Below are positions 54,767 through 64,000 of a stretch of 64,000 nt of DNA, piece after piece. Position 1 is the stretch's first letter; every line of letters begins with the position of its first letter. Below the pieces are notes generated by a model. That model ran no database searches. It saw nothing but the letters and a program-made list of their open reading frames with translations, and was not told where the DNA came from. Origin of the DNA: Haematococcus lacustris (Eukaryota; Chlorophyta; Chlorophyceae; Chlamydomonadales; Haematococcaceae); NCBI GenBank assembly GCA_030144725.1, contig JASKMD010000026.1:5821838-5885837 (forward strand). The letters are read 5' to 3'. The position numbers and the translations under genes were made by a program.

Positions 54767-57700
54767 TCAACCTGTGACAGGCTGAGCAGGGACCGGGCCT
54801 GGAGGCTTTGCAGCTGCAGGCCTTGGGGCTGGGGCAGGCTTTGGTGTGGGTGTGGTGACGATGCGGGCAATGTTGGGTGCAGGCTTGGGTGCTGGGGTAG
54901 GGGCTGGGGCTGGGGCAGGGGGCCTGGGGCTAAGTCGTGGGGCAGGGGGGGAGGGGCTTGGGGAGGTGGGAGGGGGCCTGGGTGAGCTGAATGGTGCTGC
55001 TGCACTTCTCACCGTGGCAGCCTGCGAAGGAGGGGAGGGAGGAGGGAAGGAGGGGAGGGGGCTGGGGCGTTGAGATGGGGGTGAGGCAGCTGGTGAGGCT
55101 GATGAGCTGGGTGGGTTGGGTGAGGAGGGCGATGACGAGGCAGACGGTGATCTGGAAGAAGGAGAAAGGGGAGGGGGATCAGGGGAGGGGGATCTGATGT
55201 TGGGGGAGGAGTTGGGGGCAGGGGAAGGGGAGGTAGGGCGGTCAGGGGAGGGATTGGGTGATGAGGAGGGGGAGGGGTTGCGGTCAGGGCCAGTGCCAGG
55301 GCTGGGGCTAGGGCCAGGGCCAGGGCCAGGGCCAGGGCCAGGGCCAGGGCCAGGGCCAGGGCCAGGGCCAGGGCCAGGGCCAGGGCCAGGGCCAGGGCCA
55401 GGGCCAGGGCCAGGGCCAGGGGCAGGGCCAGGGCCAGGGCCAGGGCTGGTGCCAGGGCTGGGGCTGAGGCTTGTTGAGTTTGTGCCACGAGTAAGCAGAG
55501 CTGACGGTGAAGGGCTGGTTGATATAGTTGGTGACGCTGAGGGGTTGGATACAGGGCTTGATGGGGAGGGTCTGGCTGGGCTTGTGCTATTTGAGCCAGG
55601 GCTGGCTGGGCTTGATGGGGGGGGCGAGTAGGGGCTTGGGGAAGGTGGTGCATAGGAGGAAGGGCTTGGTGGAGGAGGAGGGCTGTAGGGGGCGGGAGGG
55701 CTGGTGTAGGCAGGTGTGTAAGCCCCACCCCCACCTCCACCCCCAAACCCTCCTCCGTCAATGGATGGCAGGCTGAAGGAGCCGCCCTCGATGGAAGGCA
55801 ATGAGAAGCTGCCGCCCTCAAAGCTACCAGCTGAGCTAGCGGGCTCTGCAGGGGCTGCTGGGGCTGCAGTGGGAGGCGGTGGGGCGGGCTCAGGTGAGGG
55901 GGCCTCTGGCGAGGGAGAGGGTGGACTGTCCTGATCAGGTGAGGGGCTGGGGGAGGGCGGCTGGTTGGAGGGGCAGCCGCAGGGGCCCTGAACTGCAGAG
56001 AGCGCTGGCGCCAAGGGTGTGACCAGGGCCTGCAGCCAGGCGGCAGTAGGTGGAGCGAAAGGGCTAAGGGAAGGAGAGGGCACCCAGATCAGCCTAGCTG
56101 CCCTGGTGTAGTACTGCCTGTGAAGAAGCCGTCTTGGCAGGATGGTTGCATGCAGAGTCAGCCCAGCTCAACATCGCCCTCAACACATCATGTTCTGCAT
56201 GCCTTGCTTGCCTCATCAGTTATGACTTCGCAGGCGGCAGTGACTGACTCGACACGCTTGCTTACCGAAGCCACGGCGTTCTGCACAGCCTGCGCTTGCG
56301 CCTCTGGGTTGCTGTTGGAAGAGCAGGCGGGCTGCGCGCCTGACTGTACTGCGCCCTGGAGGACAGCCTGGAAGCTAGAGGCGGATGACGCGTTGACGGC
56401 CTGGGCAGCAACAGCAGAGGGTGAGAGGGTAACAACAGCGGCAGCAGCAGCAGCAGCAGCAGGGGCAGCAGCAGCAGGGGCAGCAGCAGCAGCAGCAGCG
56501 GCAGCAGCAAGCAGGGCGCACCTGGGGGCAGGCATTGGAGGCGCTGGAAAACGCTGAGCTGAGTGCCTGTGCCACTGTCGACGTCAGTGAGTTCGCATTG
56601 TCCGACACAGAATTGCAGCCTGCACAATGCCGCATGCAAGCAGCACACACCTTGACCACCCCCCTCAGCTACGGCCCCTGCTCCTGCGGTCATGTTCGCT
56701 CTCCCACCTTCTATCTGGGCCATGCCCATCTTACCATCATTGGTCTTGCTCACCTGAGTTGGGCAGTGAGGCCACGGCCCGGAACCAGGCTAGCCCTGTG
56801 GTGTTGCCTACCGAGGCAGCCAGGGAGGAAGCGCCGCTGTTCGCGTCTGACCGACGTCGGATATACCCACGTCGTGCCAATACGAGGCACCAGCCTGGTG
56901 AGGCAGCAGGTCAAGGTGACCAAGCCCATGCCAAGATTGCCAATACTGACCCTGGAGTCTCTCTTGATGGATTCAGGCTTCACCTGACCTCACCTTACCT
57001 CACCTGATCCTTATTCAAACACGTGGTGGCTTGCTTAACCTAGGTGGTTTAACTCACTGCAGAGATGGCGTCCACAACAGCATTGTAGGCGTTGCCACCC
57101 GCTGTCTGGGCTTGTTCGCCAAGGCTGGCACCTGCAGCAGGTGTAAGCTGGGAGAGGGCTGAGCTGGTGGCTTTGCCTGGGTCAATCACAATTACTGAAC
57201 AATAAAACAACAGCAGGATGAGGTGTGAGATGTGTGATACATGTGCACTGGTGCCTGCCAACAGCAGGGTTTGCTTTGGCCTGGGCAACAAGTAGCTATT
57301 ACAATGCAATGGCCACCAGCAGCAGCAGCCAGCAGCCTGCATCGGTAGTGTGTGCCATGTAGGAACTATGCCGACTGTGCAAGCCTGTCATTGAAAACAA
57401 GGCTAGCAGCCAACCCTGAAGGGTGAGAACAACAGTGCAGGTAGCTGGCAGACTGGGGAGGGATTTGGGTAGGTTTTGAGGCTGGTATGTGACAATGAAA
57501 CAAACTGCCCGACCGGGTGACGAAGAGGTTGGCGAAGGAGACGACGCGGGCGACTGCGATGGAGCGGGTGGTGACGAGATGGGCGATGGTGACGGAGGGG
57601 ATGGTGGCGAGGGGGGAGACGGCGGGGCGAGGGAGTGTTTGAAGGAGGAGGGGACTGCTGAAGCGCGCGTCGATGGACAGCACGCCAACCTGCAGGTAGA

Positions 57701-57879
57701 CCAGGACATCTCTCGACAGTGCGTGAAGCCATGTTCGGGCGACGCGACGGACCCGCCACGTTGCTGCGGCGCAGTCCGCGATGGCCCTGAGCTGCATCGG
57801 CTACGCTGCTGCAATTGACACAGAGGCAAACTAGCACTAACGTTGGCACCAGGGACGGGATGATGAGCATAGCGCGCAT
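54767..57879 (-). CDS. probable secreted Ser/Pro-rich (hydroxyproline-rich) wall glycoprotein
   Basis: The ATG at 57879 opens a signal peptide (MRAMLIIPSLVPTLVLVCLC VNCSS). Downstream exons include about 57198-57058 (TSSALSQLTPAAGASLGEQA), about 56857-56755 (ASSLAASVGNTTGLAWFRAV), about 56617-56516 (SVSDNANSLTSTVAQALSSA ending in NACPQ) and about 56410-56263 (AVNASSASSFQAVLQGAVQS, CSSNSNPEAQAQAVQNAVAS). The last exon starts near 56046 (ALVTPLAPALSAVQGPCGCP) and runs to a stop at 54767. It has SPSP, PPPP and PSPS runs, two copies of EGGSFSLPSI, poly-Gly and a GP-dipeptide run. The last four exons join in phase; the first two are less certain because 57400-57700 is Pro-rich in more than one frame. 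Such proteins form the algal extracellular matrix. Confidence 0.6.
55310..55447 (-). repeat. (GGGCCA)n array coding for Gly-Pro repeats
   Basis: About 23 hexanucleotide units inside the large exon of the wall protein; on the minus strand they encode about 20 GP dipeptides. This is an in-frame coding counterpart of the intronic hexanucleotide arrays elsewhere in the window. Confidence 0.95.
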
Positions 57880-58286
57880 TGCAGCTGCCTAGCTATGCAA
57901 TGCATAGGAAAGGATGCCACACGAAGCACATTGGAATCATGGCGCTCAACACTCGCCGGCTGTGTCACACCAAGAAATTTGTACGCTTGCTCTCGGCGCA
58001 TCTCGACCTCGACGACCGCATTCATGGTTAGGTCTTGCTACCTGGCCCCTTTACGACTGGCTATACTGGATAGCATGTTCGCGGTTTCATGTCATCTAGA
58101 CATACTTGATGTACAGACGTGTTGATTGGACAAAACAAAGCAGGCACCCGGAAGCACACTAGTTTAGCCTTTGATCAGATAGGACTACACAGAGTAGGGA
58201 CCGGCAGTGAAACTCCGCAAGCACAGCCGGCCGTGAAGCTCGTCCGTATGATCACAGGCTCGTTGCCTGCCAAGGCCGCCAGCTCA
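57880..58286. other. spacer between wall protein and methyltransferase
   Basis: Promoter side of the wall-protein gene and 3' side of the methyltransferase gene. Nothing specific recognised. Confidence 0.4.
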
Positions 58287-61200
58287 TCAGGCAGCAGTCC
58301 GCGAGGCCGTCACAAATCGCGGCACTTGGTAACAGTCCGGCACGACTGACACATCCTCGAAGGCCGGACCATCGGCACCCGGCAGGGCGCCGAGCAGGCT
58401 GGCCACCTGGGCGGCTTGCTCAGCTCCAGCCGTCTGCAGGTCAAGGGAGCGGCACGAACCTCCTGCAAGCTCCTGACAGTAAGGCCATGCACGCCAGGGG
58501 AAGGGCTGAAGTGCAAGGTGTGTACATGGCCCCTCACTGCTGACACTGCCCACAGCACAGGTACAGAGGGAGAGGCCTGGGTGGCAGGGCACAAGGCCTG
58601 GGTCAGGTCCAGCCCACCTCCAGCGCCAGGAAGCCACCAGGTGCCAGCCACTGCACCGCACCTTGGCACACCACCTGCAGCCAGGAATGCACATGTAACC
58701 TGCCTCAATCAATGCTTAGCACTACACGCATCGGCCATGCCACGACAAGAGGGCTGTCAAACAGGGTTAGGGACTTGACAGGATCACCCGAGCCCTCCTC
58801 AGCCTGGGATGGTGCAGTGAGCCACATGGTGCCATTGAGGTGCAGGGAGACCCACAACATTCACAGTGCTGCTCACCTTGAGGCTGTCCATGCCTGCCCC
58901 TGGCCCGCCATCCAATGCGGTGCTGGGCTCATGGCGCCCCACCTCTGCCTGCAGCCCTGCCTGGATGACAGAAGATGGGATGTAGGGCGGGTTGCTGAGC
59001 ACACCCCCAAGCTTGTCTGACTGCAGGCCTGCACCAGGGGTACAGGGGAAGCCGGCGTACAGGGGCAATGGGTGCGCAGCAATTGAGCTTGAGAGGGCTG
59101 CGCAACGGGCTGGAGCTATGCTGGCGTCACATGAGCAACAGCTGGCCATGAAAGTCACAAGTAGGGTAGTTAGGGCAGGTGGACGACAAGGTGTGCCTTA
59201 CCAAGGTCTGCAGCCGCTAGCGGGCTGCCTGCCAAATGCTGGGCGATGGGCTCATACCAGGAGCCCTGCATGACCTGGACATGGTGGCTGCGCCCTGCTG
59301 CCACAGCATTGGCATGGGCATACGCCACAGCAATGGGACTGAAGTCCACTGCCAGGACCCGAGGCGCCTGCAGGAGCAGCCAGGTGGTGCAGCCTTCCTG
59401 CCATCACCCCAGCCAGCCCCGCTCGCCTCCAAAACCGCGTTGCATGCTCTTCCTACCCTTATGCCCTTCAGCTGCACCTGCTTGTGCTCCTGCTCATACA
59501 GCCTGGCATGTGTTTGCTTGTGCCTTTGCTTCTAGCAGCAGCCACAACAGGCTGTGCCCACCTTACATGTGCGAGCCAGCACCTCAGCTGTGCCGATGGC
59601 TATGGCCCCGCTGCCCGTGCCCAGGTCAGCCCAGGGGAGCAAGGCTAGTCCAGGCCGTTTAGCCACCGCAGCTGACACCAGGTCAGGGAAGATCTCTGCA
59701 CAGCGTGGCCAGCACCAGGGCTTGGCTGGTGCGCTGCCATGCATGCAGCAGTGGGCGGCTGCAATGGGGTCCTTCTCCATTGCTTGTGCAGCCCACACCA
59801 TATGTCACCTGCTCCCAGTCTCAGTGTGCAGGGGTGTGCCTAGCCGCTCCCTGAAGGCTCGTCTCACCCTCTAAGACTAGGTTCAGGAGGGTGTTTGCGT
59901 CTAGACTTCATGAGACTACTAGATCTGACCCAGCTCCAGTCATCTCCACACAGCTACCAGGCTTGTGGCTGGCTTGTGGCTGGCTGTCATCATGCCTCAT
60001 CAGGCAAGCTGTGCACATGTCAAGGTGGGAGCAGCCGAGTTTCTCCCCACCCCAAAGGCAATGATAACGGTAGTGGCGGTGACCCCTTTGACACCCTGCT
60101 TTGTCACACACACCAACCTGTTTCAGGCCGTGGGATGAGCACCCCTGGCCCCACTGCCAGCACATGGTCGCGCCAGTGAGCGCTGGCTGTGAGGTACTGA
60201 AGAGGTGCTCGCTCCTGGCAGCGGCCATGCAGCGTACAGCATGCCAGCATGTCGCCCTTGTGCTCTGCCACACCAGCCGGATTCCTCGTGGTGGATGCCA
60301 TACATCACAATGGGTCAGCCTTGCGTTCTGTGCAGCTGGTGCACCCGGGCCATCAGGGTCAGCACAGCAGCAGGCCTGGTGGTGGTCAGCCCCAGTGCGG
60401 CCACGAACATGTGTCATGTGCATCAGGTCGCCACGTCAGGTTGTTTCTTCACGCAACAGACAAGGTTCTGAGCAGCAGAGCTGGGTGAGCAGGCAGACCT
60501 AGTACCAGCCTGCTGCCAGGGCTCACCCGCAGGTAGTCTGGTGAGAGGTGGTAGAGACGTGTCAGTATTCCGCACTGCACCGCTAGGACTAGTCGGCATA
60601 CCAACAACATTGGGTGGTCACACACTCCTGGCAAAGGTCACAGCAAGCCGTGAGAGCATGGGGTGACCCTGATGCACCTCACAGTTTTGGTGGGTGGGTT
60701 GGTGTCAGCAGCAGCGCAGCGCAGCCAGGCTCACGTGCAGCCGCTGGTGCCACAGCTTGTGCAGCTTGTCCACAGACATGCGCAGTCTGAGTGTCCACTT
60801 AGCGGGCTGCTGGCGTCGGGCTTCAGCACTTCTGACTGCAGGCTGCAGCTCACGCCAGCTGGTTTGCTCCCAGGGCTGTTCTGCATGCTCTTGCACTGCC
60901 TGTGTGTTGCAGAGCATGTTGGATGTCTGTAGGCGCCTGAGACCGATAACTGGCTGCGCTGTTAGCTGGCCTGTTACCTCTACAACGTCCTCCAGCAACC
61001 ACTCCACTTCCCTCTGCAGCAGCAGCAGCAATGTGCCTGATTGACAGCATAACAGACCCTTTTTCAATCAAGACCAAGCACGGCCTAGTGCCTGCTGCTA
61101 CTTACCTGCAAGTCGGCTTCAGACGGGCCATCATCTTGCAGCGTAAAGGAGTTTCCCACTTGCACAACACTGGCCCTAGCCCATGTGCGCCATGCCATCA

Positions 61201-61363
61201 GGCTCCCTACAGAATCCTCATATAGGCCAGGGCGACGGCACAAGGGGACCGGAACGGCGACAGATTGCTGAACAGCTGACCCAGTCTCCGCAACGTGCAA
61301 GCATGCACAAATGTTCGCCGGCCTGCGGCGATGGAGGTAGCGTTTTGCCCCTGCCCGAAGCAT
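58287..61363 (-). CDS. HEMK: release-factor glutamine N5-methyltransferase (HemK/PrmC), organellar
   Basis: Methylates the Gln of the GGQ motif in class I release factors using S-adenosylmethionine. Exons: 61363-61106, 61013-60978, about 60812-60760, 60214-60118, 59695-59562, 59367-59202, 59028-58877, 58674-58618, 58433-58287. All joins from 60214 onward are phase-checked. Motifs in order: REVEWLLEDVV and KLHKLWHQRL (N-terminal helical domain), APLQYLTASAHWRDHVLAV, GVLIPRPET, the SAM-binding loop DLGTGSGAIAIGTAE, VLAVDFSPIAVAYA, the catalytic SNPPYIPS, GGFLALE and the terminal PRFVTASR. The first exon is Arg-rich without acidic residues at its start (MLRAGAKRYLHRRRPANICA), indicating import into a mitochondrion or plastid. 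The exon near 60.8 kb has the least certain borders. Confidence 0.92.
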
Positions 61364-61678
61364 TACAATGTTGCCACGTTATTGTCACGTATTGCTTTAC
61401 AAACACACCGCCAAATGTGGATATGTTATACGGATATGTTATAAGTTTTAATCCCTCATGCAACTCATGAGTGGTAATCAAACACAGGCTGCGAGATCGC
61501 TGTTGTAAAGGCTACTGATAGTGTGCCTAGTGCCCACTTCAGCTCAGCCTTCTGGTGTGTGTGCCTCCAGGTCTACTACTAGCAAGAGCCGTACCCTACT
61601 CTAATGCTCTTACTCACACACATCCCCTTTGTGAGGGGTTTAGTTTCTTGTTTTCTTGGGTTGTCTTGCTCCTGCTGG
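61364..61678. other. intergenic, methyltransferase 5' side
   Basis: Contains a direct repeat GGATATGTTATA at 61418-61429 and 61432-61443 and otherwise nothing recognised. Confidence 0.35.
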
Positions 61679-61905
61679 CTACCGCTGCCACTTGCGCCGC
61701 CACTTGCGCGACAGGGCCTTGTCAGGCAGGTACACCCACACCTGGCCTGGCCTGCCTGGCTTTGGCATGGCTGGGCGGCCATCCCAGTAGCACAGCTCAG
61801 TGGGGCGTGGGCCTGGGCCGACTGCACAGCGGCGGATGTTCAGCGCGGCTGACACGTCCCGGTCATAGAACCTGCACATGGGTGTGGGAGCTGAATGAAG
61901 TCAAA

Positions 61906-62421
61906 TCATGTATCTGTGGCTGGCACTAGTGTCTTGTGCATGGCTTGCTGCTGCTCCCTGGAATCTAGGTCTGCCTGCTGCTGCTGCAGCTGGTGCTTCC
62001 GCTCTGTCAGATCCTGCTCCCTCCGGCTAAGGTCCACCTGCTGCTGCTGCAGCTGGTGCTGCCGCTCAGTTAATTGATGCTCCCATTGCAGCAGAGCTGC
62101 CCGCTGCTGCGCCACCAAATCAGCAAGTTGCTGCTCCTTGCGCTGAAGCTCACTCCGCTGGAGGTCCTGGAGTTGTTGCTGTAGTTGCTGCATGCGCTGG
62201 TTGTGAGCAAGTTGTAGCTCCCTGTGCTGCAGGTCTGCCTGTAGCTGGTGCAACTGCGCACCAGCAACAGCCTGGGCCTGAGCCTCAGCAGCAATAACCC
62301 CTGCTTGCGCCCCAATCTCAATGGGACCAGCAGCCTCTGCAGCCCTCCGCTGTGCCGTAACCTCCCTCGCTTTCTGCACATTGGCACAGTTAGCCTTCAC
62401 TCCCCTTTTCTTGTCAACCAT
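61906..62421 (-). CDS. coiled-coil protein encoded by the inserted element, 171 residues
   Basis: The ATG at 62421 in strong context (AAAGCCATGG) gives MVDKKRGVKANCANVQKARE, then an Ala-rich part and about 110 residues of Gln/Leu heptads (QLHQLQADLQHRELQLAHNQ and onward). Two near-identical repeats of about 27 residues occur near the end (LTERQHQLQQQQVDLSRREQ and LTERKHQLQQQQADLDSREQ). Function unknown; by analogy it could be a nucleic-acid binding or multimerising ORF of a retroposon. The stop falls inside the left copy of the 37-bp duplication, so the last two codons come from flanking DNA. Confidence 0.6.
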   Translation of the reverse strand: MVDKKRGVKANCANVQKAREVTAQRRAAEAAGPIEIGAQAGVIAAEAQAQAVAGAQLHQLQADLQHRELQLAHNQRMQQLQQQLQDLQRSELQRKEQQLADLVAQQRAALLQWEHQLTERQHQLQQQQVDLSRREQDLTERKHQLQQQQADLDSREQQQAMHKTLVPATDT

Positions 62422-62921
62422 GGCTTTCACTAGCCTGCACAAACGCAAACATAGTTATCAGCTCAGTCCCTTCATGTTTCTGACTAAATTTTACTGCCCA
62501 TTGTTGCTCGGGAGCCACAGGCACCAATGCGTTCAGCATCTTGTGCAACCTATAATTCGACGGCTTGCACCTGCCAGCAATCCGGCGTCGCAGTCATGCC
62601 CCTAGCTTGGGAAAGGGTCTCAATGCGTGCTGTGACGTAGCAACACTGTTGCGTGCCGACCTGAAAACTTGCAATGTCCAGTCACGATGCGAATTCACTC
62701 CGCGCTGGGTCCAGGCTGCCTAAAGCAGTTACTAGGAGTGTCTACGAGGCCCAAGAACACGTCGCATGTTGGGGGCCAGCTACCCGGCAAACCGTTGGGA
62801 CTGGCAGCACACTCGTCAGGCCACAAGCAGCCCATCGCACCAATCGGCGGCTTCATCCGTGCAAAAATGAGTTAGATGTTATGTCTTGAGCCATGGGGGT
62901 GCAGCCAATGGCGGGGGTGAC
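61912..62921 (-). mobile_element. 1010-bp insertion flanked by 37-bp direct repeats
   Basis: The sequence CACATGGGTGTGGGAGCTGA and its 17-base extension occurs at 61875-61911 and again at 62922-62958 with one mismatch. Removing one copy and the DNA between restores a simple intron of the Fanzor-like gene, so this is an insertion with target duplication. It carries an intact coiled-coil frame. Its right 230 bases are the dispersed repeat R also found at 31.85-32.05 kb. No inverted repeats or poly(A) were seen. Such a long duplication fits target-primed retroposition better than cut-and-paste transposition. Confidence 0.75.
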
Positions 62922-62925
62922 CACA
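62690..62925 (+). repeat. dispersed repeat R, copy 2
   Basis: Same ordered blocks as 31850-32051, ending in GGGGTGACCACA. Here the end coincides with the boundary of the 1010-bp insertion, which defines the true end of the repeated unit. Confidence 0.75.
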
Positions 62926-64000
62926 TGGGTGTGGGAGCTGAATGAAGTCAAGTCATGTGCCATGTCATGTGTCATTTCATGTGGGATATGTTGCAGCCAT
63001 GCACATGTGCAGTGTCTGGTCAGTGCTTACCTGATGTTGTGGCTTGTTGAGCTCATCAGGCCCCGGACTCGGCAGCTTTGCCTCGCTGTACACTGGCCGC
63101 AGCCACCTGCATGGACATATGGGGCAATGCACATTTGTAATATTCATTCCTTACCTTCCCAATCTTGACCCTACCCAGCCACCTTGACTCCACCACCTCC
63201 CAGCACTACCCTGACCCAACGACCATCACCCACTGACGCTCTCACCTGAAGGACTCTGGCGGCTGTCCAGGGAGGGCCTCACTGGGGCTGCTGTAGGCTG
63301 AGCTGACCCGGCTGGTGCGGATCTCCTCCACCAGCACCACACGCCCTGCCCCGAACTGCTTCACTGCCTCCTTCCGTATCTGACTGACTGGGACACCCCT
63401 GCAGCCAACGCTGCCGCTGCCGCTGAAGCTAGCTGCCCCATAGGCCAGGGCCAGGATGCGGTCCGGCCACCGCTTCTGTGCCTGCTTCTTGACCTGCATC
63501 CACACATGGTACCGCACACAGTGGCACACATGTGTAAGGTCAGGTATAGCAGCAGCAACAGAGGCAGCAACAGGGACACTGACTTCTTGAGCCTGCCAGC
63601 GAAGAGCAGGGTGAGCATGTTGCTGAAAGCTGTCTCCAGCTGCTTCCCGACGTGGTCCACCATGTTGCAATCAGAGGGGTGGCGAGGGATTGCTGCGAGG
63701 CGGGCGCGAAGGTCAGGGTGCGCTGCCAGCACGGCAGCCACTGCCGCGTTTGACTGAGTGTTCGCGCCGTTTCCGGGCGGGCCGCGGCACAGCTGCAGGA
63801 ACAGGTTCCGGCAGCTCAGGTCCGGGATGGCTGCCTGGGAGACAGGGATGTCTGTGTACACGGGCTGGTCGTGCAGGCCCAGCGGGTCGCCTACGCGAAT
63901 GGTAAACAAGCCGCGCACGAGTAAGCCCAACAGCAGGCTGGCGAGCACCCCCCGCTCGCTGATGGCCTCCACTCGTGGCTGCACAGCGTCGTCCAGAAAG

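Larger units (their letters stand above)
61679..64000 (-). pseudogene. Fanzor/TnpB-like RuvC protein, copy B, runs off the right edge
   Basis: Minus-strand exons: about 64000-63585 (SERGVLASLLLGLLVRGLFT, HPSDCNMVDHVGKQLETAFS, FAGRLKK), 63506-63247 (RILALAYGAASFSGSGSVGC, VVLVEEIRTSRVSSAYSS, ESFR), 63108-63033 (WLRPVYSEAKLPSPGPDELN) and 61871-61679 (FYDRDVSAALNIRRCAVGPG, PTELCYW, Lys/Arg-rich end). N-terminal and C-terminal parts suit Fanzor architecture, but the span with RuvC-I between GRLKK and RILALAYG is absent, suggesting an internal deletion. The last junction is not phase-matched. The intron before the final exon contains a 1-kb insertion. As in copies A and C, the zinc-ribbon CxxC reads VSSAY. 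It is likely inactive unless its start and core lie in unseen exons. Confidence 0.55.

Noticed and set aside
54631..55821. Second Pro/Leu/Ala-rich minus-strand frames over the wall-protein exon
   Set aside because: They are out-of-frame shadows of the same GC-rich repeats; the Ser-Pro frame is the one that joins upstream exons in phase.
56188..56535. Poly-Ala start of a separate protein
   Set aside because: The alanine run comes from an intronic CTG/CAG repeat; the exon proper begins after the acceptor near 56410.

Overview
The window is nuclear DNA of a GC-rich green alga. The evidence is many short spliced exons with GT-AG introns, TGCAG-type acceptors, strong CAG/CTG and CCTG/GGGGCA simple-repeat load, organelle targeting peptides, a plant-type type II peroxiredoxin, a COG Golgi subunit and a Ser/Pro-rich wall protein. 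The style fits a volvocalean chlorophyte such as Haematococcus; that genus guess is inference. There are no operons, ribosome binding sites or CRISPR arrays, and I found no convincing rRNA or tRNA gene. A run of N (49842-50341) is an assembly gap.

Layout. 1-3.3 kb (-): secreted-type alpha/beta hydrolase running off the left edge. 3.57-14.1 kb (+): COG1, reconstructed as 13 phase-consistent exons. 15.2-21.2 kb (-): an organophosphate:phosphate antiporter with a transit-like N-terminus (12 exons). 21.8-22.4 kb (+): relic of a Fanzor/TnpB-like gene. 22.7-30.5 kb (+): a divergent UDP-glycosyltransferase whose last intron carries a 1.67-kb hAT transposon with perfect 8-bp target duplication. 30.6-31.4 kb: a 0.8-kb terminal-inverted-repeat element. 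32.3-38.4 kb (-): type II peroxiredoxin (5 exons), one intron of which is filled by a 3.5-kb minisatellite. 38.9-40.2 kb (-): the best Fanzor-like copy. 41.8-42.0 kb (-): a third fragment. 42.5-44.6 kb (+): an unrecognised multi-exon protein. 44.8-48.3 kb: satellite of alternating 91/82-bp units. 51.0-53.1 kb: a second satellite. 53.6-53.9 kb: chromovirus (Ty3/gypsy) relic. 54.8-57.9 kb (-): a probable secreted hydroxyproline-rich wall glycoprotein. 58.3-61.4 kb (-): HemK/PrmC-type release-factor methyltransferase with targeting peptide. 61.7-64 kb (-): a fourth Fanzor-like locus, with a 1-kb insertion flanked by 37-bp duplications and encoding an intact coiled-coil protein.

How it fits together. 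The housekeeping genes (Golgi tethering, plastid phosphate-ester transport, peroxide detoxification, organellar translation termination) are unrelated in function and are separated by repeats. The accessory content is the more unusual part. One family of RuvC-type (Fanzor/TnpB-like) proteins occurs four times in 64 kb, in three different states of decay, with zinc-ribbon cysteines replaced. Three cut-and-paste or insertion-type elements have readable boundaries. Exon coordinates quoted as matched were checked by reading-frame phase across each intron; others are marked approximate.
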